From the NCBI GenBank assembly GCA_009712635.1, contig WASS01000020.1:753208-817207 (forward strand): a DNA stretch of 64,000 nucleotides. Direction: 5' to 3'. The notes beneath the pieces were generated by a model. That model did no database searches. It was not told the DNA's origin and was given only the letters and a program-made list of their open reading frames with translations. The translations under genes and the position numbers were made by a program. This document shows, one piece after another, positions 17,194-28,814 of the stretch. This stretch comes from Hungatella sp. (GTDB lineage: Bacteria; Bacillota; Clostridia; Lachnospirales; Lachnospiraceae). How positions within the stretch are numbered: position 1 is the first letter of the stretch; each line of letters starts with the position of its first letter.

Positions 17194-17778
17194 TTATAAT
17201 AATTCGTCAAAACAGATCTCCGATTTCTCAAACGCACACAGAGATAACATATATCTTTCCTTCAGACAATACTGGACTAACTGCACTCCGGGAACAGAGC
17301 ATGTAATACCATCCGGCCCCAGTTCAAAGGAAAACTCCGTAAGAGGAATGGTAATTCCCCATCCCCCGGCTTTTACATAACTCTCCTTCAGTGTCCAGAT
17401 CTTAAAAAAGAAGGCATTCTGTTCCTCTCCCTTAAGCTTATAAAACTGCTCCTTTTCCTGTTCTGACATCACTTTGCGGATAATATTCTCTGAAAAAGGG
17501 CGGATTTCTTCTACGTCAATCCCCATGGGTGCATCTCCAATTGCGCACGCGGCCAGTCCTGATGTATGACTGATGTTATGAAAGATATGGGGATATTCCT
17601 TTAATTGAGGTTTGCCATGTTCTCCCTTTATAACCGGAACAGGATGGTTCTCACCATAATCGATTCCATAATCCCTCTTTAATCCCTTCCGAAGGAGCAG
17701 CTCCCCCTTAAGATGTTCTGTTTCCCGTTTACTCTCTCCCGCTGCTAAATTAAATTCTTCCGCGTAAATTTTTATCAT
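17194..17778 (-). CDS. Sfp-type 4'-phosphopantetheinyl transferase
   Basis: A 194-residue member of the Sfp/AcpT family. It shows the two signature motifs GIDVEEI (Mg2+ and CoA site) and FKIWTLKESYVKAGG (catalytic Glu/Lys). The enzyme moves phosphopantetheine from CoA to a carrier protein. No carrier protein or synthase gene is nearby, so the target is elsewhere. An open frame 13 codons longer (from 17817) overlaps the MBL gene; the ATG at 17778, with AAAGGA 9 nt upstream, gives a family-like N-terminus and is preferred. Confidence 0.88.
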   Translation of the reverse strand: MIKIYAEEFNLAAGESKRETEHLKGELLLRKGLKRDYGIDYGENHPVPVIKGEHGKPQLKEYPHIFHNISHTSGLAACAIGDAPMGIDVEEIRPFSENIIRKVMSEQEKEQFYKLKGEEQNAFFFKIWTLKESYVKAGGWGITIPLTEFSFELGPDGITCSVPGVQLVQYCLKERYMLSLCAFEKSEICFDELL

Positions 17779-17795
17779 ACTGAAATTTCCTTTGT

Positions 17796-18443
17796 TTATT
17801 TTTCTATCTGGCTCCACGTTCTGTTTTCTGCTGGATTTCCGTGACAGAAATAAATTTTTCTCGCCCCAAGAGCACTGATTTTTTCCGCACTTCTGATCAT
17901 GGCTTCCCGGTCACAGTAAATCATGGGAAGTCCGGGATAAAATAAGTTCATCAGGGCATCTCCCACAAAGACTGCCCGTTTCTCCAGTTCCAGCCCGACG
18001 GAGCCCCTGGTATGACCAGGCAGTTCCAGTATTGTCCCGTCAATGCCGTATTCATCCAACCTGTCTCCCTCTTTCAAAAAAATATCAGGTGTAAAATCAA
18101 AAATAACAGATTCTTCAAAGTTTTTTGCAGCAACATCGGCCACAACCATCCCTAAAAGGCCCTGATAAGAGACAGGTTCCTTAAAATTATCCTTAAGAAT
18201 CCCCAGATCATCTCTGTGGATTGCCAGAGGGGCTTTTAACTCTTTGGATAAATGGGCCGCATTCTGTACCTGTTCTATATGACCATGAGTCAGAATAATG
18301 AGTTCTACCCTGCTCTTTTTACAATGATTAAGAATCTTTTCTTCAAAGCCTTTTCTACCGGTGTCAATCAGAATGGCTCTCTCTTTTTTTTCTATCAGAT
18401 AACAGTTTTCACTTCCGCACCTGATCCTCTTTATTTCCGCCAT
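17796..18443 (-). CDS. MBL-fold hydrolase with altered metal motif
   Basis: A 215-residue metallo-beta-lactamase-fold protein. The canonical THxHxDH motif is degenerate (THGHIEQV near residue 53), with Asp and His of the second metal site replaced by Glu and Gln. Later ligands look intact: GHTRGSVG near 142, VGDAL near 158 and FCHGNP near 200. It may be a glyoxalase II-like thioesterase with one metal or a changed site. The start codon directly abuts the stop of a 36-codon reading frame (TAGATG). The gene stops 17 nt before the PPTase start. Confidence 0.8.
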   Translation of the reverse strand: MAEIKRIRCGSENCYLIEKKERAILIDTGRKGFEEKILNHCKKSRVELIILTHGHIEQVQNAAHLSKELKAPLAIHRDDLGILKDNFKEPVSYQGLLGMVVADVAAKNFEESVIFDFTPDIFLKEGDRLDEYGIDGTILELPGHTRGSVGLELEKRAVFVGDALMNLFYPGLPMIYCDREAMIRSAEKISALGARKIYFCHGNPAENRTWSQIEK

Positions 18444-18554
18444 CTATCCTTCTCCCACTTTCTCATACATTCCCCTTACTGCTCTTTTATAACGGGTATC
18501 ACTGTTTATTTTATTGAGAAAGTATCTCGGATATTCCACCAATTTCTTAAGCAT
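18444..18554 (-). CDS. Candidate 36-residue basic peptide upstream of the MBL gene
   Basis: A short frame beginning MLKKLVEYPRYFLNK and ending YEKVGEG, rich in Lys, Arg and Tyr. Its stop codon TAG is immediately followed by the ATG of the MBL gene, and that gene's ribosome site lies within its last codons. The upstream GAGAAG is weak and distant (about 11 nt). It could be a real microprotein, a leader peptide coupling translation of the MBL gene, or chance. No family is recognised. Confidence 0.35.
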   Translation of the reverse strand: MLKKLVEYPRYFLNKINSDTRYKRAVRGMYEKVGEG

Positions 18555-18597
18555 ATCATTTATTTCTTCTCACATCAAACATTTTCGCAAAATACAA

Positions 18598-18638
18598 AAA
18601 AAGACCTGCAAGTCTTATCTTCGACTGCAGGTCTTACT
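18598..18638 (-). terminator. Enolase terminator
   Basis: Stem AAGACCTGCA (18601-18610) with TGCAGGTCTT (18626-18635), then a run of seven T on the minus strand (18594-18600 reading as TTTTTTT). It closes the ahpC-ahpF-eno run. Confidence 0.9.
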
Positions 18639-18647
18639 CACTCTTAA

Positions 18648-21606
<2,959 letters not shown>

Positions 21607-21618
21607 AGGATCCCGCCT

Positions 21619-22182
21619 TTACAGAAGCCCTACTAAATCCAGACTGGGCTTTAATGTCTTTTCACCTGGTTTCCATTTTGCAGGACAAACCTCATCTCCG
21701 TGTTTGGCAACAAACTGGGAAGCCTCCACTCTTCGAAACAGTTCTTCTGCATTTCTTCCGACGTTTCCGGCAATCACTTCATAAGCTACGATGACTCCTT
21801 CCGGATTCACAACAAAGGTTGCCCGCTCCGCCATGCCGGATTCCTCAATCAGAACATCAAAGCTTCTTGCCAGTGCGCCTGTAGGATCCGCAAGCATGGG
21901 ATACTGAATCTTTTTTATTGTCTTTGAAGCATCATGCCAGGCCTTGTGTACAAAATGGGTATCACAGGATACACTGTAAATTTCACAGCCCGCCTTTTTA
22001 AAATCCTCATATTTATCTGCAAGATCTTCCAGTTCCGTGGGGCAGACAAACGTAAAATCCGCCGGATAAAAAAAGAATACGGACCACTTACCCAGAACAT
22101 CCTTTTTAACAACTTCCTTAAATTCTCCATTTATAAAACTCTGTACTTTAAAATCACTGATCTCTTTTCCAATGAATGACAT
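21619..22182 (-). CDS. ahpC: AhpC-type 2-Cys peroxiredoxin
   Basis: A 187-residue peroxiredoxin. The peroxidatic Cys47 is in FYPADFTFVCPTE and the resolving Cys166 in EVCPAKW; Thr44 also fits the active site. It reduces hydrogen peroxide and alkyl hydroperoxides in the cytoplasm, recycled by the reductase encoded next. AAGGAG precedes the ATG. The promoter at 22274-22302 and a Fur/PerR-like box just upstream suggest induction by peroxide or metal limitation. Confidence 0.95.
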   Translation of the reverse strand: MSFIGKEISDFKVQSFINGEFKEVVKKDVLGKWSVFFFYPADFTFVCPTELEDLADKYEDFKKAGCEIYSVSCDTHFVHKAWHDASKTIKKIQYPMLADPTGALARSFDVLIEESGMAERATFVVNPEGVIVAYEVIAGNVGRNAEELFRRVEASQFVAKHGDEVCPAKWKPGEKTLKPSLDLVGLL

Positions 22183-22273
22183 ACAATATATCTCCTTTCC
22201 TGATGGCTATACTAAATTAATATGGCTTGTTTCGATTAAATTTATGAGTTAGTTGTTACTAATTCATGGTATA

Positions 22274-22302
22274 ATCATAGCATAGATTCCCAGAAAATTC
22301 AA
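22274..22302 (-). promoter_or_regulatory. ahpC promoter
   Basis: TTGAAT (22297-22302) and TATGAT (22274-22279) on the minus strand with a 17-nt spacer, about 92 nt upstream of the ahpC ATG. Confidence 0.7.
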
Positions 22303-22312
22303 TAAATAATAT

Positions 22313-22327
22313 TGATAATAATTATTA
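22313..22327. promoter_or_regulatory. Fur/PerR-like box upstream of ahpC
   Basis: TGATAATAATTATTA matches the 7-1-7 Fur-family palindrome TGATAATnATTATCA at all but one position. It lies 11 bp upstream of the -35 element. The surrounding sequence is very AT-rich, so chance is possible; PerR control of ahpC is common in Firmicutes. Confidence 0.5.
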
Positions 22328-22342
22328 TTTTATTATTAAGTT

Positions 22343-22372
22343 AAAAAAACCGGAGAAGCGCAACGGTTTTTT
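22343..22372 (-). terminator. Terminator after the RDAC-type small gene
   Basis: On the minus strand AAAACCG and CGGTTTT enclose a short loop and are followed by a T run. A second GC-rich hairpin (CTCCGG/CCGGAG) at 22387-22409 lies immediately after the stop codon without a T run. Confidence 0.65.
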
Positions 22373-22409
22373 CTCCTTTGCAGCCACTCCGGCATTCCAG
22401 TTTCCGGAG

Positions 22410-22652
22410 CTAAATCATCCAGAAGTTTGTCTTATCTTCATTATACTCCAGCTGAAAACGCAGTTTCTTAAAGTACGCTTCCAGTATCTCATAAAGTGCC
22501 TGATACTCTGCTGTTCCATTGCTTTCACTAAGGGATTCCACAAAGCAGGATTGTTTCCCGCAGGCATCTCTTAAATGAAGCTTAAATTCCAATCCGCTTT
22601 CTTTTAAAAGCTGATTGCATTCCAGTATCTCATGAATGGACACGATCTTCAT
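22410..22652 (-). CDS. Small RDAC-motif protein, function unknown
   Basis: An 80-residue acidic protein with a central [10 protein letters not shown] motif; the name RDAC family is used for similar small Clostridia proteins, as far as I can recall. It looks like a compact alpha/beta domain with two close Cys residues and no signal or membrane segment. It starts 8 nt after trpS with a GGGG site and is followed by a terminator, so it is the last gene of the trpS transcript. No function can be assigned. Confidence 0.65.
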   Translation of the reverse strand: MKIVSIHEILECNQLLKESGLEFKLHLRDACGKQSCFVESLSESNGTAEYQALYEILEAYFKKLRFQLEYNEDKTNFWMI

Positions 22653-22660
22653 GACAACCC

Positions 22661-23752
22661 CTATTCCTGGCCTTTAAACCGCTTTGCCTGTTCTCCGATC
22701 AGTTCCACATCGTCAAAATAGTTGATCTTCATCGCTTCCTTCACCTCTTTTAAGGTAGCGGCAGCTGCTGCTTCTGCTTTCTGGCTTCCCTCTTTTAAGA
22801 TCTGATATACGTAAGGGATATCTGCTTCGTATTCTTTTCTTCTTTTTCTGATGGGTTCTAACTCTGCCTGCAGCACACTGTTTAAAAATCTCTTTACTTT
22901 AACGTCTCCAAGTCCGCCTCTCTGGTAGTGCTCTTTTAACTCATCGAGGTTCTTGTAATCCGGTAAATATTCATTAAAATCCTCTTCCTTGCAAAATGCA
23001 TCCAGATAGGTAAATACAGTATTGCCTTCCACCTGTCCGGGATCGGAAACCATCAGGTGATTGGGATCGGTGTACATGCTCATAACCTTTTTCTTAACCT
23101 CATCTTCTGAATCCGATAAGTAGATGCAGTTGCCAAGGGATTTGCTCATCTTTGCCTTGCCGTCTGTTCCCGGAAGCCGTAAGCACGCCTGATTATCCGG
23201 AAGCAGGATGTCTGGCTCTACTAAAGCCTCCCCGTAAACGGAATTGAACTTCCGTACAATCTCCCTGGTCTGTTCAATCATAGGCTCCTGATCTTCACCC
23301 ACGGGAACCGTAGTGGCCTTAAATGCCGTAATATCAGCTGCCTGGCTGATTGGATAGGTAAAGAAGCCCACGGGTATGCTGGTTTCGAAGTTTCTCATGG
23401 CAATCTCAGATTTTACAGTAGGATTGCGCTGCAGCCTGGAAACGGTAACCAGATTCATATAATAGAAGCTAAGCTCTGTAAGCTGTGGTATCTGAGACTG
23501 GATGAACAACGTACTCTTACTGGGTTCCAGTCCGCATGCGAGATAATCCAGCGCTACCTCAATAATGTTCTGACGAACCTTTTCCGGATTGTCTGCATTA
23601 TCCGTTAATGCCTGGGCATCCGCTATCATAATAAAAATCTCGTCAAATTCGCCGGAATTCTGCAATTCCACCCTGCGCCTCAGCGAACCCACGTAATGTC
23701 CGATGTGAAGCTTTCCGGTGGGTCTGTCCCCCGTTAAAATTATCTTTCCCAT
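22661..23752 (-). CDS. trpS: Tryptophanyl-tRNA synthetase
   Basis: A 363-residue class I aminoacyl-tRNA synthetase. It has the HIGH-type motif HIGHYVGS (about 16-23, preceded by GDRPTGKL), the catalytic-domain stretch DAQALTDN, and KMSKS near 203 ([11 protein letters not shown]). It charges tRNA-Trp. GGAGG precedes the ATG by 6 nt, and its own near-consensus promoter lies at 23783-23810. I looked for a T-box leader, but the gap to metH is only 67 nt and too short. Confidence 0.96.
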   Translation of the reverse strand: MGKIILTGDRPTGKLHIGHYVGSLRRRVELQNSGEFDEIFIMIADAQALTDNADNPEKVRQNIIEVALDYLACGLEPSKSTLFIQSQIPQLTELSFYYMNLVTVSRLQRNPTVKSEIAMRNFETSIPVGFFTYPISQAADITAFKATTVPVGEDQEPMIEQTREIVRKFNSVYGEALVEPDILLPDNQACLRLPGTDGKAKMSKSLGNCIYLSDSEDEVKKKVMSMYTDPNHLMVSDPGQVEGNTVFTYLDAFCKEEDFNEYLPDYKNLDELKEHYQRGGLGDVKVKRFLNSVLQAELEPIRKRRKEYEADIPYVYQILKEGSQKAEAAAAATLKEVKEAMKINYFDDVELIGEQAKRFKGQE

Positions 23753-23782
23753 TTTGTACCTCCAGATATATTATCAAGTTTT

Positions 23783-23810
23783 ATTGTACCATTCATTCGT
23801 TATTTGTCAA
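23783..23810 (-). promoter_or_regulatory. trpS promoter
   Basis: TTGACA (23805-23810) and TACAAT (23783-23788) on the minus strand with a 16-nt spacer, in the gap between metH and trpS. Confidence 0.7.
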
Positions 23811-23819
23811 TGAGGCACC

Positions 23820-26258
23820 TTATTTTACTTCAAATATATCCTCGGCATAATTTACGGATGCCATTGCGTCCCGGCAATACTGGTCTGCACCGATTGTCAT
23901 TGCATACTCTTTTGTGAGAACTGCGCCTCCGACCATAACCTTTGCAAAAGGCGCCTGGGTCCGAAGCTGGCGTATGGTCTCTTCCATGCTGGGAACTGTG
24001 GTTGTCATAAGAGCGCTTAACCCCACCAGCTTCACATTCCGTTCAATTGCCGTTTTTACAATGGTTTCAGGCGGAACATCTTTTCCAAGATCCAGTACTT
24101 CATAGCTGTAATTTTCTAAAAGCACCTTAACAATGTTTTTGCCGATGTCGTGAATGTCTCCCTTTACGGTGGCAAGTATGACAGTTCCCTTTTTCTTTTC
24201 CTCTGCACCGCTTTGTGCCAGTTTCTCCTTAATAACCTCAAAAGCTGCCTTTGCCGCCTCTGCGCTCATCAGGAGCTGGGGAAGAAATACCGTTCCCTTC
24301 TCAAAACCTTTTCCAACCTCATTGAGGGCGGGAATCATCTCTTCATTAATAATGGTAAGAGGTTCCCTGTTTTCCAGAAGTTCAGAAACTGCAGCATACG
24401 CTCTGTCCTTTAATCCTTTTTTTATACTCTCCCCTAAGGATAAATCCGTTCCGCTTACCCCGGCAGCTTTCTGATCCCCTGACTGTCTTTTCACCTCACC
24501 AAGAACAGCCACATTCCCGCTGTAGATGCTGATATAATTGCTGCACTGAGGATCTAAGTCTGCAAGCACACGGAAGCTGTAGTAAGAGCGCATCATGGCC
24601 TCTGAGTTTGGATTTATAATGGCGGCGCTTAACCCGTTTTGCAAAGCCATGGTAAAGAATGCTGCATTGACAATCTCTCTCTGGGGAAGACCAAAGGAAA
24701 TATTGGATACTCCAAGTATGGTTTTTCCCTGTAATTCATCCCTTACCCGTCTTACGGTCTCAAGGGTTGTAATGGCACCTTTGCTGTCAGAGCTCACTGT
24801 CATACACAAAGCGTCAATGATGATATCTTCTTTGCCGATTCCATATCCTGCTGCGGTATCATAGATCTTTTTCGATACTGCAATTCTTCCCTCAGCTGTT
24901 TCCGGAATACCGTCTTCGTCAAGAGCAAGAGCAACCACCACTCCTCCGTACCGTTTTACAAGAGGGAAAATGGCTTCCATCACTTCTTTCTTTCCGTTGA
25001 CGGAATTTATGAGCGGCTTACCGTTATAGATTCTCATGGCACGTTCCATGGCAGTCATATTGGAGGTGTCAATCTGTAAAGGCAGGTCAATGATACTTTG
25101 CAGTTCTTTCACTACTTCTACCATCATGGCTGGTTCATCAATCTCAGGAAGTCCCACATTCACGTCAAGCACATGAGCTCCGTTATCCTGCTGGAGAACG
25201 CCCTCTTTTAAGATATACTCCAGATTGTGATCCTTTAACGCCTGCTTAAATTTAGCTTTTCCCGTTGGGTTAATCCGTTCTCCAATAATAACCGGATCCT
25301 GATCTATAACAACAGCCTGGGCATAGGAGGAAATCACCGTCCGATTCTTTCTTTCCGGAAGTCTGACCGGCAGATCCTTACACAGAGCTGCCATTTTTTC
25401 AATATGCTCCGGCGTGGTTCCGCAGCAGCCGCCGATGATACAGGCTCCCGCCTCCACGATCTCCTTCATGACTCTGGCAAATTCATCGGCATCAATGTCA
25501 TAAACCGTCTTTCCGCCCTCACTTCTTGGAAGTCCGGCATTGGGGTTTACAATGACAGGAAGAGAAACCACCTTCATAATGTCTTCCAGAATGCCTTTCA
25601 TCTGAACAGGGCCAAGACCGCAGTTAATTCCCAGGGCATCCACTCCCAGCCCTTCTAAAAGAGCTACCGTAGACTCCACATTTCCCCCGGTTAAAAGCTT
25701 TCCTTTGTCATCAAAAATCATTGTAACGAAAACAGGCAGGCTGCTGTTTTCTTTTGCAGCCAGAACCGCTGCTTTTGCTTCATAGCTGTCGCTCATGGTT
25801 TCAATAAGAATAAGGTCTGCCCCTTCCCGTTCACCAATTCTAACCACCTGGGAAAACAACTCATAGGCATCTTCAAAATCAAGATCTCCCAGAGGCTTTA
25901 GAAGTTTGCCCGTAGGACCGATATCAAGGGCTATTGCTCCTTTTGACCTTCCAGAGGTATATGCGGCGGTATCCACCGCCTCCCTGGCATTCTTCATGGC
26001 AGCAGTCACAATCTGCTCTAAATCAAATTCCTTGTCCTTATTATATTTTAAACCATTCGCACCAAAGGTATTGGTTTTAATCATATCTGCACCGGCTTCC
26101 AGATATTCTCTGTGAAGCTTTACGATTAAATCTGAATGGGTTACATTCCAGGTTTCCGGCAGCTCACCGGGTTTTAAGCCATTGGCCTGTAAAAGGCTGC
26201 CCATGCCGCCGTCAAAAAAAAGGATTCTTTCTTTCAATTTCTCTAGTATCGCTGTCAT
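23820..26258 (-). CDS. metH: B12-dependent methionine synthase lacking the reactivation domain
   Basis: An 812-residue MetH. The homocysteine domain (1-300) has zinc Cys residues in NCGLG and GGCCGT; the methyltetrahydrofolate pterin domain (about 310-590) opens with GERINPTG; the cap and cobalamin domain (about 630-812) has GDIHDIGKNIV with the cobalt-binding His. The C-terminal SAM-binding reactivation domain of E. coli MetH is absent; a separate gene 30 nt upstream encodes it. The enzyme methylates homocysteine to methionine. The frame opens 6 codons earlier, but the ATG at 26258, with GGAGG 5 nt upstream, is preferred. Confidence 0.94.
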   Translation of the reverse strand: MTAILEKLKERILFFDGGMGSLLQANGLKPGELPETWNVTHSDLIVKLHREYLEAGADMIKTNTFGANGLKYNKDKEFDLEQIVTAAMKNAREAVDTAAYTSGRSKGAIALDIGPTGKLLKPLGDLDFEDAYELFSQVVRIGEREGADLILIETMSDSYEAKAAVLAAKENSSLPVFVTMIFDDKGKLLTGGNVESTVALLEGLGVDALGINCGLGPVQMKGILEDIMKVVSLPVIVNPNAGLPRSEGGKTVYDIDADEFARVMKEIVEAGACIIGGCCGTTPEHIEKMAALCKDLPVRLPERKNRTVISSYAQAVVIDQDPVIIGERINPTGKAKFKQALKDHNLEYILKEGVLQQDNGAHVLDVNVGLPEIDEPAMMVEVVKELQSIIDLPLQIDTSNMTAMERAMRIYNGKPLINSVNGKKEVMEAIFPLVKRYGGVVVALALDEDGIPETAEGRIAVSKKIYDTAAGYGIGKEDIIIDALCMTVSSDSKGAITTLETVRRVRDELQGKTILGVSNISFGLPQREIVNAAFFTMALQNGLSAAIINPNSEAMMRSYYSFRVLADLDPQCSNYISIYSGNVAVLGEVKRQSGDQKAAGVSGTDLSLGESIKKGLKDRAYAAVSELLENREPLTIINEEMIPALNEVGKGFEKGTVFLPQLLMSAEAAKAAFEVIKEKLAQSGAEEKKKGTVILATVKGDIHDIGKNIVKVLLENYSYEVLDLGKDVPPETIVKTAIERNVKLVGLSALMTTTVPSMEETIRQLRTQAPFAKVMVGGAVLTKEYAMTIGADQYCRDAMASVNYAEDIFEVK

Positions 26259-26288
26259 ACATTCCTCCATCTCCACTCAGTTTCTATC

Positions 26289-26930
26289 TTATCTCCGGTA
26301 TGCACAGTCCTTTTTCCCGCAGGATTCACACCCTTTTATCTCACACCGGTAAGGCTTCTTACTGACTCCCATCACTGCTGTCACGGATTTGGAGGGAGTC
26401 ATAAGCAGGCTTTCCGTAAGCATAATGCCAATTCGCTTGGGTGTTTCCAAAACTGTTGTTATATCTTTTTGACATTCCAGGGAAAAATCACCGTAGCCGG
26501 GACTGAATCTGGGTCTTAAATAAAAGCCCCTGGCCTCATATTCCTGTTTCAGTCTGCGGTTTTCCTGGTCACAGTATTCTTCAATCACTGCAGCCGCAGC
26601 TGCCTGCATAATGACAGCCCTGCTCATCTGCAGTCTGGTGTATTTGTGAAGCAGCACATCCACCCCGGTTCCCAGTGTTGCCGCAAATAACAGAACTTCT
26701 TCACAATCCGCCAGATTTTTACTTAAATTCCGGCTTTTTGTTCGAAAGACCGTAAAATCAATCTCATTCTCAGGAAGCAGTGTTAACGGAAATGCCCTGT
26801 ATATACATTTGGGTGATGCTGCAGCCAGAAGTTCTTCCAATACTTCCTCGACCAGAGCACTGATCTGTTCATCGCTTTCCTTATTTCCATATCCTAAATA
26901 TCTAAGAATCTCCTTCCGGCTGATCTCCAT
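26289..26930 (-). CDS. Stand-alone methionine synthase activation-domain protein
   Basis: A 213-residue protein matching the vitamin B12-dependent methionine synthase activation domain. The stretch RPRFSPGYGDFSLECQ corresponds to the SAM-binding RxxxGYpACPd region of full-length MetH, and a Cys-rich tail (CEIKGCESCGKKDC) may bind metal. It likely supplies in trans the reductive methylation that rescues oxidised cobalamin. It lies 30 nt before metH on the same strand. GGAGGG precedes its ATG by 6 nt. Confidence 0.87.
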   Translation of the reverse strand: MEISRKEILRYLGYGNKESDEQISALVEEVLEELLAAASPKCIYRAFPLTLLPENEIDFTVFRTKSRNLSKNLADCEEVLLFAATLGTGVDVLLHKYTRLQMSRAVIMQAAAAAVIEEYCDQENRRLKQEYEARGFYLRPRFSPGYGDFSLECQKDITTVLETPKRIGIMLTESLLMTPSKSVTAVMGVSKKPYRCEIKGCESCGKKDCAYRR

Positions 26931-26952
26931 CCTTATCCCTCCGATTTTTCCT

Positions 26953-26990
26953 GATAAAACAGGTCCGCTCTTTTCAGAAACGGACCTGCT
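26953..26990 (-). terminator. Hairpin after metF
   Basis: CAGGTCCG (26960-26967 in plus reading) pairs with CGGACCTG (26981-26988), followed on the minus strand by TTTT. It may attenuate rather than fully end transcription into the metH pair, because little room is left for another promoter. Confidence 0.75.
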
Positions 26991-27000
26991 GCTTTACGGA

Positions 27001-27858
27001 TTACAGTATCTGAGAAAGATTTTCCTTGATCTTTAATGCCACATCAGGCTTATTCATAGAATAAACATGAATGGCATTGACACCGTTTGCAATTAAATCA
27101 ATGATCTGCTCCGTTGCATAGGCGATTCCTGCCTGCTTCATGGCTGCCGGATCTTCCCCAAACCGGTCAACGATCGCTTTAAACCGGGTGGGCAGATATG
27201 TTCCGGACAGCTGGCAGCTGCGTATGATCTGCCTCACATTGGTTACAGGCATAATTCCTGCAACAACCGGGACTGTAATTCCCTTTTCCCGTATCCGGTA
27301 TAAGTAATTATATAAGATGTTATTATCGAAAAACATCTGGGTGGTTACGAAATCGCATCCTGCTTCCACCTTCTGCTTTAAGTAATCCATATCAATGGTT
27401 TTGTTTGCTGATTCCACATGACCTTCCGGATAACAGGCAGCTCCGATACAGAAATCACCGGTTTCCTTAATTTCCCTGATCAGCTCTGATGCATAGTTGT
27501 ATTCCCGCTTATCCGGGGCATCTGCCGGGATATCACCTCTTAATGCCAGCACGTTCTCTATCCCTGCTTCCTTTAGCTCACCTAACACCTGACCCACCTT
27601 TTCCTTCGTTGAAGATACACAGGTCAAATGGGCCAAAGCCGTAACATGATATTCATGATGGAGGGCAGAAGCAATGTCTACGGTATACTTACTGGTTCCT
27701 CCGCCGGCGCCGTATGTGACGCTCATAAAGGCAGGCTTCAGCTTTGCTATCTCAGCAGCCGCCTTTTCAACAGAATCGTACTTGTCCTCTGTCTTAGGCG
27801 GAAACACTTCAAAAGATAAGGTCGGCTTTCCCTGGCTCAATATATCTGTAATCTTCAT
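27001..27858 (-). CDS. metF: Methylenetetrahydrofolate reductase
   Basis: A 285-residue MetF, a FAD-dependent TIM barrel reducing 5,10-methylene- to 5-methyl-tetrahydrofolate, the methyl donor for MetH encoded next. It shows SFEVFPPKT near the start, SVTYGAGG near 46, LRGDIP near 105 and TQMFFDN near 173. AGGAG lies 9 nt before the ATG. A weak promoter-like pair (TTGCGG and TAAAGT, 17 nt apart) is visible just upstream; no SAM riboswitch is seen in the 86-nt gap. Confidence 0.94.
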   Translation of the reverse strand: MKITDILSQGKPTLSFEVFPPKTEDKYDSVEKAAAEIAKLKPAFMSVTYGAGGGTSKYTVDIASALHHEYHVTALAHLTCVSSTKEKVGQVLGELKEAGIENVLALRGDIPADAPDKREYNYASELIREIKETGDFCIGAACYPEGHVESANKTIDMDYLKQKVEAGCDFVTTQMFFDNNILYNYLYRIREKGITVPVVAGIMPVTNVRQIIRSCQLSGTYLPTRFKAIVDRFGEDPAAMKQAGIAYATEQIIDLIANGVNAIHVYSMNKPDVALKIKENLSQIL

Positions 27859-27944
27859 TCTGTCAATCTCCTATCCTCTGCTTCTTTTTATTTTAACACT
27901 TTACCATAAAAAACTTTTTCCCGCAACAGGTAGTATTCCAAATT

Positions 27945-28814
27945 TTACTGGCCGGTAAAAATCCTGGCAAGGGGAGAGCCTCCTGGAAGGATTAAGGTAT
28001 TCCCATTTCCTGCAAGTGATGTCTTAGCTGCTTCCAACGACCGCACAAAGGAATAGAAATCTGATCTTTGGGGATCATGATAAGCTTCCGCCATAATTCT
28101 CATATACTCTCCTTCTCCCTCTGATGTGATTGATGCTGCCTTTGCCTGAGCATCAGAAATACTGATTGCTATTTCACGGTCTGTTGTATTTTGTATCTTT
28201 TTCGCCTCTGCCTGGCCTTCTGCTGTAAATGTTGCAGCTATTTTGGCACGCTCTGAAATCATTCTTTCATATACGGCTGTTTTATTATCTGCCGGAAGAT
28301 CCAGGCGCTTTGTTTCCACTGCCAGAAGACGGATTCCATACTGGCCCATGTTTTCTCCTACATTATCCATGATCGCCTGAGAAAGCTCCCCATCACGGCT
28401 GCTTATGACTTCATTCTGTGCCATACTGCTGATCACATTCTTTACTGAATTATAAACCACCGTATCAATTCTGCTCTCTGCACCAGAAAGGGATGAATTC
28501 AGTGACTGGGCAAATTTCAGAGGATCCTCAATCCGCCAGAGCACGTAGCTGTCACTGAGCATGGTTTTTTTATCCATTGTAATCACGTCAGAAGCTGCAA
28601 GATCGTAAATTAAGATCTGCTTTGGAAGGGTATCTGCTGTCTGGATAAATGGTATCTTGTAAGAGATGCCCGGGGAATCAATGACTCTCTCCACTCTTCC
28701 AAACTGTCTGATCAGCTTAAATTCATTTTCCTTTGTTACCACTACCCCTCCGAAAAGCACCGTTACAGCAGCTGCCGCAATCACAATTCCTATGGCTGTT
28801 TTTATCTTCTTCAT
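27945..28814 (-). CDS. hflC: HflC-like SPFH protease-regulator subunit
   Basis: A 289-residue SPFH/band-7 protein with an N-terminal membrane segment (about 7-25), an SPFH domain (about 25-190) including a KTMLSDSYVLWRI core, and an Ala/Glu-rich coiled coil (about 190-250). With HflK it forms a large membrane cage around the FtsH protease, modulating turnover of membrane proteins. The ATG overlaps the hflK stop (ATGA), so translation is coupled. Confidence 0.9.
   Translation of the reverse strand: MKKIKTAIGIVIAAAAVTVLFGGVVVTKENEFKLIRQFGRVERVIDSPGISYKIPFIQTADTLPKQILIYDLAASDVITMDKKTMLSDSYVLWRIEDPLKFAQSLNSSLSGAESRIDTVVYNSVKNVISSMAQNEVISSRDGELSQAIMDNVGENMGQYGIRLLAVETKRLDLPADNKTAVYERMISERAKIAATFTAEGQAEAKKIQNTTDREIAISISDAQAKAASITSEGEGEYMRIMAEAYHDPQRSDFYSFVRSLEAAKTSLAGNGNTLILPGGSPLARIFTGQ

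Noticed and set aside
23753-23819. T-box leader for trpS
   Set aside because: The gap is 67 nt, contains a plain promoter, and has no room for a specifier and antiterminator.
27859-27944. SAM riboswitch upstream of metF
   Set aside because: The gap is only 86 nt and shows no S-box helices or adjoining terminator.
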